From contig DATKWZ010000012.1 of NCBI GenBank assembly GCA_035529315.1, forward strand, positions 1-50,826: a stretch of DNA of 50,826 nucleotides, read 5' to 3'. Under the pieces are notes generated by a model. The model made no database searches. It saw only the letters and a program-made list of their open reading frames with translations, and was not told the DNA's origin. This DNA comes from Anaerolineae bacterium. GTDB lineage: Bacteria; Desulfobacterota; Desulfobacteria; Desulfobacterales; ETH-SRB1. Below, piece after piece: positions 7,901-16,383 of this stretch (within the stretch, counting starts at the first letter, position 1; every line of letters starts with the position of its first letter). The position numbers and the translations under genes were made by a program.

Positions 7901-9613
7901 ATGAAGGCGATGATACTTGCCGCCGGCCTGGGTACGCGGCTTCTTCCTTTTACCGAATTCACACCCAAACCTCTGTTTACTATTTCAGGTAATCCTTTAC
8001 TGGATATCATAATTCACAGCCTTGAATCCGCAGGTTGCACGGCTGTTATCATAAACACCCACCATCTGTATAAAGAAATAGATTCCTTTTTAGCATCACA
8101 ACAATATGCCATCCCCGTATCTACCCGTTACGAACCAATGATTCTCGGCACAGCGGGAGCGATAAAGAATGCGGCTGATTTCTGGGACAATCAACCCTTT
8201 ATGGTTATAAACAGCGACATTGTCACGGATATTGATCTGCGGAAGGTATATGATTTCCATTTAAGTCATAACCATCAGGCAACATTGGTTCTTCATGATT
8301 GCGCGGAGTTTAACAATGTATGCGTGGATAAAAACGATTTTATCACAGGCATTGAAGCTCAGGAAAAAGAAGCAAGCCTCGGTCATGCGAGGAAACTCAC
8401 CTTTACCGGAATACAGGTCCTTGATCCTGAAATTCTTGAATTTATACCGGATGGGATCTTTTCAGACAGCGTTAGCATGTACAGGAGGTTAATATTATCA
8501 GGCAAAAAGATAAAAGCTTATATCTCAAAAAAATATTACTGGAAGGATATTGGAACACCCGAAAGATATAAGGAAACGGTTTTTGACAAGATGGCGCCCG
8601 AAGCTTTTAAGCGGGCTTTCCCTGGGTGTCTGCGCAAAAAAATAGAATGCTCAAAACTGCAAGGGGATGGTTCGGACAGAAAGTGGCACAGGCTGACCGC
8701 AGCAGATCGGTCCCTTGTAATGGTTGATCACGGCATCAAAAGAGAGCCCGGAACTTCGGAAATAGATTCGTTTGTTTTAATAGGCGGGCATCTGTATGAC
8801 AAGGGAATATCTGTGCCCAAAATATATCTGCATGATACTTTTTCAGGGATTGTTTTTCTGGAAGATTTAGGCGATGTCAATCTTCAGGCAGTCGTTAAAG
8901 CAGGCAAAAAGGTTTTATTTTATTATAAATCAATTATAAAGCTTCTTATAAAGATGTCGATTGCCGGTGTTAAAGAATTTGATCGATCCTGGACATTCCA
9001 GACACCATATTATAACAAAGAGGTTATTCTTGAAAATGAATGCCGCTACTTTGTCGACGCTTTTTTAAGAAAATATCTTAAGCTCAATATATGCTACAAT
9101 GATTTTGAAGATGAGTTTATATTGCTTGCCGATAAGGCGCTTGAATTTTCAGTTAATGGCTTTATGCACAGGGACTTTCAGTCCAGAAACATCATGATTA
9201 AAGACGGAAAGCCTTATTTTATCGACTTTCAGGGCGGCAGAACAGGCCCGATTCAGTATGATCTTGCATCTTTGCTGATTGATCCATACGTGGCGCTTCC
9301 CTGTAATGTGCAGTATCAACTGCTTGATTATTGTATTGATAAGCTTTCATCATATATTCATATTGACAGGAAGAGGTTTTGTTTGTGTTACAAGTATTGC
9401 GCAATAACAAGAAACCTTCAGATACTGGGCGCGTTCGGATATTTAAGCCGGGTTAAGGGGAAAACTTACTTTGAGCAATTTATTCCAGCAGCAACAGAGA
9501 GCTTGAAATATAACCTGTCGGCTGTTGAAGATACACAATTCCCGCGGTTAAAATTAACGGTTTCGAAAATCACAAAAAGGGCTGATATGAAACCACAGAG
9601 AACACAGAGATAA
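7901..9613 (+). CDS. Fused MurU-like nucleotidyltransferase and AmgK-like sugar kinase
   Basis: Residues 1-230 are a sugar-phosphate nucleotidyltransferase (MKAMILAAGLGTRLLPFT, then KPLFTISGNPLLD). Residues ~245-550 are an APH-type kinase (GDGSDRKWHRLT; catalytic loop MHRDFQSRNIM at ~421; metal site YFIDFQGGR at ~439). In several Gram-negative bacteria separate AmgK and MurU proteins turn recycled MurNAc into MurNAc-1-phosphate and then UDP-MurNAc; here both appear in one chain. The order is MurU then AmgK. The gene starts 16 bases after the plsB-like gene. Its last codons read from a CACAGAGAACACAGAG repeat. Substrate is inferred from architecture. Confidence 0.8.
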   Translation: MKAMILAAGLGTRLLPFTEFTPKPLFTISGNPLLDIIIHSLESAGCTAVIINTHHLYKEIDSFLASQQYAIPVSTRYEPMILGTAGAIKNAADFWDNQPFMVINSDIVTDIDLRKVYDFHLSHNHQATLVLHDCAEFNNVCVDKNDFITGIEAQEKEASLGHARKLTFTGIQVLDPEILEFIPDGIFSDSVSMYRRLILSGKKIKAYISKKYYWKDIGTPERYKETVFDKMAPEAFKRAFPGCLRKKIECSKLQGDGSDRKWHRLTAADRSLVMVDHGIKREPGTSEIDSFVLIGGHLYDKGISVPKIYLHDTFSGIVFLEDLGDVNLQAVVKAGKKVLFYYKSIIKLLIKMSIAGVKEFDRSWTFQTPYYNKEVILENECRYFVDAFLRKYLKLNICYNDFEDEFILLADKALEFSVNGFMHRDFQSRNIMIKDGKPYFIDFQGGRTGPIQYDLASLLIDPYVALPCNVQYQLLDYCIDKLSSYIHIDRKRFCLCYKYCAITRNLQILGAFGYLSRVKGKTYFEQFIPAATESLKYNLSAVEDTQFPRLKLTVSKITKRADMKPQRTQR

Positions 9614-9689
9614 GTATTTAAAATGTTAAAAACCGACCTTTACGAAGCTCTTAATTCGGCAATACATAATAAAACAAGGGGGAAGCAAA

Positions 9690-10523
9690 ATGAACAAGAT
9701 AAAAATCATGGTAAACGGCATCCCAGGCAATATGGCGGTGACTGTGGCAAAACATGCCCTTGATGACGAGAGGTTTGAAGTTATTCCATACTCTTTTACC
9801 GGCCCTGAAATAACTGAGACTCAATATGTTATAGGTTCTTCAGTCATAACCCTTATCCGGCCGGAAAAAAGGGAGCAGGCTGTAATTGAAATAGTTGACA
9901 GGAATGAGCCCTTTATTAGTGTGGATTATACACATCCTTTGGCTGTAAACGGCAATGCGGAGTTTTACTGCAAACACAATCTCCCATTTGTTATGGGCAC
10001 TACAGGAGGGGCCAGAGAGCTTCTTGAAGATACGATAAAAAAATCTTCCATTCCTGCTGTAGTAGCGCCCAACATGGCAAAACAGATAGTTGGTTTCCAG
10101 GCCATGATGGAGTACGGAGCAAAATCGTTTCCCGATCTTTTTAAAGGATACACACTCCGGATAAGGGAAAGTCATCAAAAAGGCAAGGCAGATACCAGCG
10201 GAACCGCCAAGGCAATGATAAGGTATTTTAATGAATTTGGCATGCCTTTTAACCAAGAGGAAATTATAATGGAACGTGATCCTGAAACTCAAAAAGCAAA
10301 GCTCGGCATTCCGGAAAAATATCTTTCAGGGCACGGATGGCACACATATACCCTGATTTCAGAAGACCGGACAGTGCGCTTTGAGTTTACACACAACGTA
10401 AACGGCCGTGATATATATGCCAAAGGAACCCTTGATGCTGTTTCCTATCTTTACAAAAAGCTAAAACAAGGGGCAAAGGGGAGGATGTTTACGATGATTG
10501 ATGTGTTAAAAGGGGATGTTTAA
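9690..10523 (+). CDS. dapB: Dihydrodipicolinate reductase-like protein (plant-type DapB)
   Basis: The 277-residue protein looks like 4-hydroxy-tetrahydrodipicolinate reductase, the NAD(P)H enzyme of lysine and diaminopimelate synthesis. It has an N-terminal Rossmann start (IKIMVNGIPGNMA), the middle FVMGTTGG, and the substrate-site region RESHQKGKADTSGTAKA that corresponds to the usual E-HH-K-D-SGTA signature. The divergence from standard DapB fits the plant-type subgroup. The ATG at 9690 follows an AGGGGGAAG box. It is followed at 9 bases by the solute-binding protein gene. Confidence 0.8.
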   Translation: MNKIKIMVNGIPGNMAVTVAKHALDDERFEVIPYSFTGPEITETQYVIGSSVITLIRPEKREQAVIEIVDRNEPFISVDYTHPLAVNGNAEFYCKHNLPFVMGTTGGARELLEDTIKKSSIPAVVAPNMAKQIVGFQAMMEYGAKSFPDLFKGYTLRIRESHQKGKADTSGTAKAMIRYFNEFGMPFNQEEIIMERDPETQKAKLGIPEKYLSGHGWHTYTLISEDRTVRFEFTHNVNGRDIYAKGTLDAVSYLYKKLKQGAKGRMFTMIDVLKGDV

Positions 10524-10532
10524 AACAGGTCG

Positions 10533-12293
10533 ATGAAAAAATTAATATTTATTCTCATTATATTCCTGGCAGTCCCTTCTATTGCCGGTGAACTGTTTCC
10601 GCAAAAGGGCTGGTCGGATAAACCAAATCCTCTTGCAAACACGGAGGCAGTTCTTGGAGGCGAGATTTCCATATTCGCAGGCCAGTACCCGAAAAGCCTC
10701 AATTACTACCTGGATAACAATGTTTTGTCTGCAGAGATATTTGGAGCCATGTTCGAGTCTTTGCTGTCCATAAATCCTGTTACGCTGGAGTATGAACCAG
10801 GCATTGCTGAAAAATGGTTGGTATCTGACGATAAAAAGAGCTTTACCTTTTATATTGACCAAACGGCCAGATGGAGCGACGGGTCCGCAATAACCGCACA
10901 TGATGTAAAATGGACATATGATGTCATAATGGACCCCAAAAATCTCACAGGCCCACACAAGCTGGACATGGAGCGTTTTCAGCCTCCTGTCGTAATCGAT
11001 AAACATACAATATGTTTTACTGCTAAAACCGTTCACTGGAAAAATCTTGGCATTGCAGGGGGTTTTCATGTTCTTTGCAAGCATGCATACGAGGGCAGGG
11101 ATTTCAACAAACTCAATTTTGAATTTTCTGTAGATTCCGGTCGTTACAGGCTCGGAGAGATCAATGAAGGAATTTATATTACCTTAAAGCGACGTGAAGA
11201 CTGGTGGGATATAAGCTCCAAAAGATCTAAGGGGACAGGGAACTTTCAATCAATTAAGTTCAAGTTTTTTGCTGAAAGGGAAAATGCATTCGAGGCATTT
11301 AAAAAACGCATGATTGATCTTTTCCCCATATATACCGCCAGGATATGGGTTAATGAAACCAAAGGGGAGGATTTTTTAAAAAACCGGATAACAAAGCAAA
11401 AGATCTATAATTATAACCCGATCGGTTTTCAGGGTTTTGCGATGAATATGAGAAGGCCGCCCTTTGATGACATTAGTGTCCGCAAGGCCATGGCGCTTCT
11501 TCTTGACAGAAGAAAAATGAACTCCGCCCTGATGTACGGCCAGTATTTTCTTCATAAGTCATATTTTGAAGATCTATATACAAAACAGAATCCATGTCCC
11601 AACCAGCTGGTTGAGATGGACAGAGAAAGTGCCAGAAATCTTCTCAGGCAGGCTGGATGGGAGGTGAATCCAAAAACCGGGTTTCTTGAAAAGGACGGGG
11701 TGGTATTTGCCTTTAAATTTTTAACCAGAAGCGCTTCTTCCGAGAAGTTCCTTGCAATATATGCCGAAGACCTGAAAGATGTTGGAATAGAACTCGTCAT
11801 TGACAAAAAAGACTGGGCTGCATGGGCAAGGGATATGGATGAGTATAATTTTCAGATGACATGGGCTGCGTGGGGTTCAGGTATTTTTAAAGACCCGGAA
11901 AGCATGTGGTCGTCAAAAGAGGCGGACAGAAAGGCGGGAAACAATATTACGGGCTTTAAAAACCCCCTGGTAGATAAGCTTATAGAAAAGCAAAAGGCTG
12001 TTTTTGATATAACAAAGCGGAATGAAATATACCGGCAAATCGATCAGATCATTTATAATGCTTATCCATATGTGCTTTTATGGAATATCAATTATACAAG
12101 GCTTCTTTACTGGAATAAATTCGGGATGCCGGACACCATTTTATCCAAATACGGAAATGAAAACAGTGCCTGCTGGTACTGGTGGCTGGATGAAGACTCA
12201 GAGGCTGATCTTAAGGATGCTGTAAAAAGTAAAGGGTTTTTGCCTCCAAAGGAATCTTTAGTATATTTTGATGAAATTTTTAAATCACCGTGA
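10533..12293 (+). CDS. Family 5 extracellular solute-binding protein (peptide type)
   Basis: The 586-residue protein begins with a Sec signal peptide (MKKLIFILIIFLAVPSIAG). The mature part has the SBP family 5 course: YEPGIAEKW, WSDGSAITAHDVKWTYD, SGRYRLGE, MNMRRPPFDDISVRKAMALL and INYTRLLYWNKFG. YejA-like members of this group feed oligopeptide or muropeptide ABC importers. No permease or ATPase gene follows, so its partner must be elsewhere. Given peptidoglycan-recycling genes upstream, a cell-wall peptide ligand is possible but unproven. Confidence 0.85.
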   Translation: MKKLIFILIIFLAVPSIAGELFPQKGWSDKPNPLANTEAVLGGEISIFAGQYPKSLNYYLDNNVLSAEIFGAMFESLLSINPVTLEYEPGIAEKWLVSDDKKSFTFYIDQTARWSDGSAITAHDVKWTYDVIMDPKNLTGPHKLDMERFQPPVVIDKHTICFTAKTVHWKNLGIAGGFHVLCKHAYEGRDFNKLNFEFSVDSGRYRLGEINEGIYITLKRREDWWDISSKRSKGTGNFQSIKFKFFAERENAFEAFKKRMIDLFPIYTARIWVNETKGEDFLKNRITKQKIYNYNPIGFQGFAMNMRRPPFDDISVRKAMALLLDRRKMNSALMYGQYFLHKSYFEDLYTKQNPCPNQLVEMDRESARNLLRQAGWEVNPKTGFLEKDGVVFAFKFLTRSASSEKFLAIYAEDLKDVGIELVIDKKDWAAWARDMDEYNFQMTWAAWGSGIFKDPESMWSSKEADRKAGNNITGFKNPLVDKLIEKQKAVFDITKRNEIYRQIDQIIYNAYPYVLLWNINYTRLLYWNKFGMPDTILSKYGNENSACWYWWLDEDSEADLKDAVKSKGFLPPKESLVYFDEIFKSP

Positions 12294-12703
12294 GGTTTTA
12301 TTGCACGCCAAAATTCACCACCACCAATTGGATTGCCGCCGGGCTGACCAGCATCCAGAGGGCAAGAGGCTTTCCGGAGGCTATAAAATATACGAATATG
12401 ACGCATTGGTAACAACACCTGAGGGGGAAATTGGTATTGACAAGGCATCCTTATGTTTAGTAATTATCAAAAAAATTAAGATGCTTATGATATCCATTTC
12501 CCTAGCATAAGGGGCAGCGGCTGCATTTTAGTTGTTACAGTTTAAAGCTTTTGATAAATAAAACAGGCGCGAAACCTGAGTAACTTTAAGCAAGGGTGTG
12601 AATTGCGATGACAAAGGGATTTTCATGGCTGCTTTCTCATTATAAAAGTCTGACTTTTTTAATGAGAACTACAGAAAAACCACCGGTCTTGGTATGGTTT
12701 GTG

Positions 12704-12743
<40 letters not shown>

Positions 12744-12779
12744 TAATATATATAAATTACAAACGGTTGCTTTACAAAG

Positions 12780-12836
12780 CCCAAGGACTTGCTTGCATGG
12801 TCTTTGGGTCTTTTTGTGCCCAAATAGCACAAAAAG
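12780..12836 (+). terminator. Two overlapping hairpins, terminator-like, before gene 12843
   Basis: CCCAAGGAC (12780-12788) pairs with GTCTTTGGG (12800-12808) and is followed by TCTTTTTG, a standard terminator shape. The tail CTTTTTGTGC (12810-12819) is itself the arm of a second perfect hairpin with GCACAAAAAG (12827-12836). The two could form alternative structures just upstream of the start at 12843. Confidence 0.6.
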
Positions 12837-12842
12837 TCAGGG

Positions 12843-14054
12843 ATGAAACAAAAGAATGCCATGTTTTCTTTGATTACAAATATGAAGATGAAACATCATG
12901 AGCCTGTGGAAAAGGATACATCTTTTCAAGAGGAGAGTCTTGAAAAAGGGGTGGGGCAAAATCTCCTTTTTGTTGCGACCTGTTTTCTCCTGGTGGGGTT
13001 AGCGGTTCCCCTGTTATTGGTCTTTTTAATAAAATCGCCTCAGCCGGAGCAACATCTCCTTATTTTTAATATCTCTTACTACAAGCTGGTGTTTATTTTC
13101 TTTTTGAGCGCGGTTGTCATGATCCACACCTCGCTTTTTTTTCTAAGGGCTAATCTGCTGACGATCTTTCTCGTTTTTGTCCTGTCCCTGTTTTGCTGTT
13201 TCCCTCTTATCATGGGTTTCCGAAACAATCTCACCTTACACCAGGCAATTATTGATATCCCCTTTTTCGCAAACTGGCCTTTTTTCTTAAAGCCCGCATA
13301 TATTATGATAGAGTTTCTGATTCCCGCGGGGATAGTTATCTATCTTTTGTTACAGATCAGGAGTGTCTTTTCTAAAAAATCCCACACCAAAGCCTTTTTT
13401 TGCGCCGCGGTTTATCTGTCGATCGCTGCTTCTTTGGGATTTGCAGCCTTGATCCAGGCTGACCAGCCGAATATTGTCACGGCATTAGCCCGGAAAAAAG
13501 TGGAATCAGCCCCCAAAAACTCCGGAAGTGTTACTTCAAAGTTGCCTGTCCCACAGATTCAAAACAACATAAATCCAGAGAGCCTGAACGACATAAATCC
13601 AGGGGGCCCGGCTCCGGAATCGCGGCTATCCACAACCGGTCAAGATCCTGCTTCCAGCAAAATGTCAGCTATTGAGGTTGAACAAGAGATGTGGCTGTTG
13701 TTCGATAAAGTGGATCGAGCCATAGTGGAACTTGGCGAGATGAAGATATTGATGGTGGAACAGCAGCAGAACCTGCAAAAAAATGAAGCTAATGCCGCGG
13801 TTCAGAAGAAAGAGATCTCTGAATCACGGCCAACCATAGCTATAAAAGAGCCCCTGATTGACAGAGCAGCGATAGTAAAAATGCAACAGGATGTGCGGCT
13901 GTTGACCGACAAAACCGATCGTATACTGGACGCGCTTGGCCGGATGGCGAACCTTTTATCCGAGCCGCGGAAGAACCCGCAAAAAAATGAGGGCATGGTT
14001 GAGGGTAAAGCCATGGTTGAGGAAAAGGAGACGGATAATGCGCAGCCCAATTGA
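12843..14054 (+). CDS. Polytopic membrane protein with long coiled-coil tail, unassigned
   Basis: The 403-residue protein has a short polar start, about five hydrophobic segments between ~40 and ~205 (LLFVATCFLLVGLAVPLLL; LVFIFFLSAVVMIHTSLFFL; LLTIFLVFVLSLFCCF; and two more) and then a hydrophilic tail. The tail has a Pro/Asn-rich linker and two related heptad-like blocks, VEQEMWLLFDKVDRAIVELG and KMQQDVRLLTDKTDRILDAL. I do not recognise the family. It is the first gene of the plus-strand series leading into mamI, so a magnetosome role is possible. The start is uncertain: ATG 12843 has its AGGG box too close, and ATG 12861, 12885 or 12891 are alternatives. Confidence 0.6.
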   Translation: MKQKNAMFSLITNMKMKHHEPVEKDTSFQEESLEKGVGQNLLFVATCFLLVGLAVPLLLVFLIKSPQPEQHLLIFNISYYKLVFIFFLSAVVMIHTSLFFLRANLLTIFLVFVLSLFCCFPLIMGFRNNLTLHQAIIDIPFFANWPFFLKPAYIMIEFLIPAGIVIYLLLQIRSVFSKKSHTKAFFCAAVYLSIAASLGFAALIQADQPNIVTALARKKVESAPKNSGSVTSKLPVPQIQNNINPESLNDINPGGPAPESRLSTTGQDPASSKMSAIEVEQEMWLLFDKVDRAIVELGEMKILMVEQQQNLQKNEANAAVQKKEISESRPTIAIKEPLIDRAAIVKMQQDVRLLTDKTDRILDALGRMANLLSEPRKNPQKNEGMVEGKAMVEEKETDNAQPN

Positions 14055-14084
14055 TCATGGGGGGAAGGTTTTTATGAACCATAT

Positions 14085-14297
14085 ATGCATGCACAAGACG
14101 AACATGTCCCTGAAGTTAGAGGAAAAAAAATAGCTCTTGACTGGGCAAAAATTTTTGAGAAACATAGAAAAAAACCAGCTTCGCTCCGATCAGGTGGCTG
14201 TTTTAAAGAAAAAAGTATAAGAAAAAAAAGGATTTTTTACTACCATATCAAAACCTCCGGAAAAATGACCTCACAACCGCCATCTTGTGTGCCATGA
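14085..14297 (+). CDS. Possible small basic protein, doubtful
   Basis: A 70-codon frame fills part of the gap between 14054 and 14346. Its protein is very Lys/Arg-rich in the middle (KIFEKHRKKPASLRSGG, SIRKKR), with no membrane helix. There is a GGAAGG box but it is better placed for an overlapping 19-codon frame at 14074. I do not recognise it. The rest of the gap shows only A- and G-rich sequence and a GGAGGGG box before mamI. Confidence 0.25.
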   Translation: MHAQDEHVPEVRGKKIALDWAKIFEKHRKKPASLRSGGCFKEKSIRKKRIFYYHIKTSGKMTSQPPSCVP

Positions 14298-14345
14298 AGC
14301 GTATTGTGCGGGGGAGGGGGGTAAAAATATGGTAAACCACATTTT

Positions 14346-14543
14346 TTGGAGGGGATTATGCTGCAAATCATCCTGGGATTATTTTTTATTGCCTTGGGGA
14401 TATGGGGTTTTTTTGATGAGTACTATTATGTGGCGGATTTTATCAAGGGAGGCCTTCCTGTTTTGATGATTTTGTTAGGTCTCCTGGCCACGTTAGCCGG
14501 CGTTATTCCGCCAAAAGCAAGGGAGGAATCGACAAATGCATAA
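14346..14543 (+). CDS. mamI: MamI-like magnetosome membrane protein
   Basis: The 65-residue protein has two helices: ILGLFFIALGIWGFF (~4-18) and GGLPVLMILLGLLATLAGV (~31-49), joined by DEYYYVADFIK. This matches the MamI layout of a Gly-rich first helix, an aromatic pair, a short loop ending in KG/RG-x-P and a second Gly/Leu helix. In magnetospirilla MamI is needed for forming magnetosome membrane invaginations. A strong TGGAGGGG box precedes the ATG. It overlaps mamA by 8 bases, which points to coupled translation. Confidence 0.75.
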   Translation: MEGIMLQIILGLFFIALGIWGFFDEYYYVADFIKGGLPVLMILLGLLATLAGVIPPKAREESTNA

Positions 14544-15336
14544 AGATGAATTTGAAAAAGATGAGCTTGAAAAAGATGAACTTGAAAAAGATGAACCTGA
14601 AAAAGATGATGAATTTCAGGAAGATGAGCAGCCAGAGGGGATAAAAAGAAAACAGAAGCGGAAAACCGGGGAAAAAGCCAGGCCAAAACCGGAAGATTCC
14701 GGGCCTTCAATCCTGTTTTATGTACATTCGTTTTTACTCTTTTGCGGTCGTTTTTTGAACATGGCCCTTGATGCCTACAATAAACTTTTTGATCTTACAC
14801 CCATAGACAAGTCTAAAATTTACCGAAATATAAGCACTTACTATATCAAGAAGGGCTTGTATGAAAAGGCGCTGGAGCACCTGAAAGAATGGGCAAAGCT
14901 TGAGCCTTCCAACGCAGAGGCGCATTATCAGCTTGGCGTGGCCCTGTCGGAAGCCGGTAATAACAAGAGCGCCGCAGGCGCATTCAACAAGGTTTTGAAG
15001 CTGGATCCAAAGCATAAGGGTGCGATCTATCGCAGAGGCACTCTCTATATGAAGGCAAAGAATTACAAGGAAGCGATTAAGGAGTTTGAATCTCTTGTTA
15101 AAATAGCTCCCAACAGTGCCAGGGCATATTATCTTCTGGGGATAGCCCACGACGGGCTCGACGAGATAGAAAAAGCAATTGAGGCCATGCAGAAGGCTGT
15201 TGAGCTTCAGCCAAAGGAGGTCAAATACCATCAGCATCTTGGGTTCCTGAATGTGCGAAAGGATGACCACAAAGCAGCGGCCGTATATTTTACTAAGGTT
15301 ATGGAACTTGATCGCGAGCAGGATGATGAATATTAG
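14536..15336 (+). CDS. mamA: MamA-like TPR protein with acidic repeat N terminus
   Basis: The 266-residue protein has about five TPR units from ~95 to ~262 (for example YEKALEHLKEWAKLEPSNAE and EEIEKAIEAMQKAVELQP-like helices). MamA is the abundant TPR protein that coats the cytoplasmic face of magnetosomes. Here the fold is preceded by a ~60-residue acidic/basic segment, including four near-identical EFEKD/ELEKD units and then KRKQKRKTGEKARPK. A hydrophobic stretch at ~56-70 (ILFYVHSFLLFCGRF) might bind membrane. It overlaps mamI and is followed at 18 bases by the dihaem cytochrome gene. Confidence 0.8.
   Translation: MHKDEFEKDELEKDELEKDEPEKDDEFQEDEQPEGIKRKQKRKTGEKARPKPEDSGPSILFYVHSFLLFCGRFLNMALDAYNKLFDLTPIDKSKIYRNISTYYIKKGLYEKALEHLKEWAKLEPSNAEAHYQLGVALSEAGNNKSAAGAFNKVLKLDPKHKGAIYRRGTLYMKAKNYKEAIKEFESLVKIAPNSARAYYLLGIAHDGLDEIEKAIEAMQKAVELQPKEVKYHQHLGFLNVRKDDHKAAAVYFTKVMELDREQDDEY
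14545..14604 (+). repeat. Tandem 15-base repeat, four units, inside mamA
   Basis: Four in-frame copies of GATGAACTTGAAAAA and variants encode DELEK. The unit length keeps the frame, so copy changes would only alter the length of the acidic tail. Confidence 0.85.
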
Positions 15337-15354
15337 ACCTTGCCATGAAAGAGA

Positions 15355-15990
15355 TTGACGATGTTTATAAAGGGATTGATCTTTTCGGCCATGCTTGCTC
15401 TTATTATAATCGTATTGACTTTTCCTGTTCGCGCGGGAAACCCTTTGGCGGGAAAAGTATATTATGAAAATACCATAAAGAATATTATCATGGCTGACTG
15501 CGCAAGATGCCATTCAGGGATGACAAGAAATTTAATGGATTATGATAATTTAAAACTCTATGCAGACAGCGGGATGCTTGCGGGTATGGTTCAGGGGCCG
15601 ATGAGTCGTTTTGCAGGAAATGATGCCCAGACAATTTTAAACTGGATTAACAACGGGGCCCCGGAAAAGCCGGTGACAAAAGCCAATTTTATACCAGGAC
15701 CTCATGCGGCAGGGCCTAACGGACAGATATGCCAGCCCGGAGCCTCTCTGCCAAATACACAAAAAAATCAAATCACATACAATAACACTATAAAACATAT
15801 TCTATCCAGGAACTGCTTGCGGTGTCATTCAGGGCAGTTTCGCAATTTGACCACATACGAGAATGTCAAGATGTATGTGGATAATGGGTTATTAAAGGCT
15901 CTTGTGCACATCGGCGGCCCTATGCACAGATTCGCAGGGCCTGACAGCCGGTTGATTATTGCATGGATTAATAACGGCGCTCCTCAATAA
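15355..15990 (+). CDS. Exported dihaem c-type cytochrome built of two repeats
   Basis: The 211-residue protein has a Sec signal peptide (~5-28) and two homologous halves. Each half contains one CxxCH haem site (CARCHSG at ~50; CLRCHSG at ~156) and a GPMxRFAG motif whose Met may be the second haem ligand, and each ends WINNGAP. Haems would be attached in the periplasm or magnetosome lumen. It is not a magnetochrome, since the PPI...G-C-CH pattern is absent. Placed between mamA and a MamI-like gene, it probably joins iron redox control. Deltaproteobacterial clusters carry Mad proteins with CxxCH motifs; I cannot assign a number. Confidence 0.8.
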   Translation: MTMFIKGLIFSAMLALIIIVLTFPVRAGNPLAGKVYYENTIKNIIMADCARCHSGMTRNLMDYDNLKLYADSGMLAGMVQGPMSRFAGNDAQTILNWINNGAPEKPVTKANFIPGPHAAGPNGQICQPGASLPNTQKNQITYNNTIKHILSRNCLRCHSGQFRNLTTYENVKMYVDNGLLKALVHIGGPMHRFAGPDSRLIIAWINNGAPQ

Positions 15991-16034
15991 ATCAAGTAAA
16001 GCAGGGACTAAATAAAGGGATGGGGATTTATAAA

Positions 16035-16370
16035 ATGAGAAAGGCTCATATTATCGGGGGACAGATTGTTTTTGGTTTAGGCCTCTTTTTGCTCTATCTT
16101 AACAGTACTTTTGTGGTTGAATTCATCAAGGGGGCGATTCAGCCGATCATTATTTTGTTAGGGCTTTTATGTCTGGCAGTTGGGGTATTGGGCAAGACAG
16201 GTTTTAAAAAAATAAATCTTGCCGCGGCCGCGATATTCCTTATTCTTGGCCTTTATGGTCTTTATGACGAATATTACGCTGTGGCTGATTTTTTCAACGG
16301 TTTTTTTCCTGTCCTGCTGATTATCGCGGGGGTGATTTCTATTGTTCACGGGATCAAGAAATTAAATTAA
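16035..16370 (+). CDS. Tandem MamI-like protein (two MamI units, four helices)
   Basis: The 111-residue protein contains two consecutive MamI-like units. Unit one runs IVFGLGLFLLY, then VVEFIKGAIQPIIILLGLL; unit two runs IFLILGLYGLYDEYYAVADF, then FFPVLLIIAGVISIV. The second unit is very close to the MamI at 14346 (DEYYYVADF versus DEYYAVADF). ATG 16035 was chosen because it has GGGG nine bases upstream, while ATG 16020 has its box directly adjacent. The neighbours are a haem protein and mamQ. The role is inferred to be in membrane shaping, as for MamI. Confidence 0.7.
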   Translation: MRKAHIIGGQIVFGLGLFLLYLNSTFVVEFIKGAIQPIIILLGLLCLAVGVLGKTGFKKINLAAAAIFLILGLYGLYDEYYAVADFFNGFFPVLLIIAGVISIVHGIKKLN

Positions 16371-16383
16371 AAGTATAACTAAT

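Noticed and set aside
12290..12400. 36-codon frame starting with GTG at the stop of the solute-binding protein gene, as a possible permease remnant
   Set aside because: The peptide has no transmembrane helix and no match to ABC permeases.
14426..14710. Minus-strand frame with HLFQVHLFQ repeats
   Set aside because: It is the antisense reading of the DELEK repeat of mamA.
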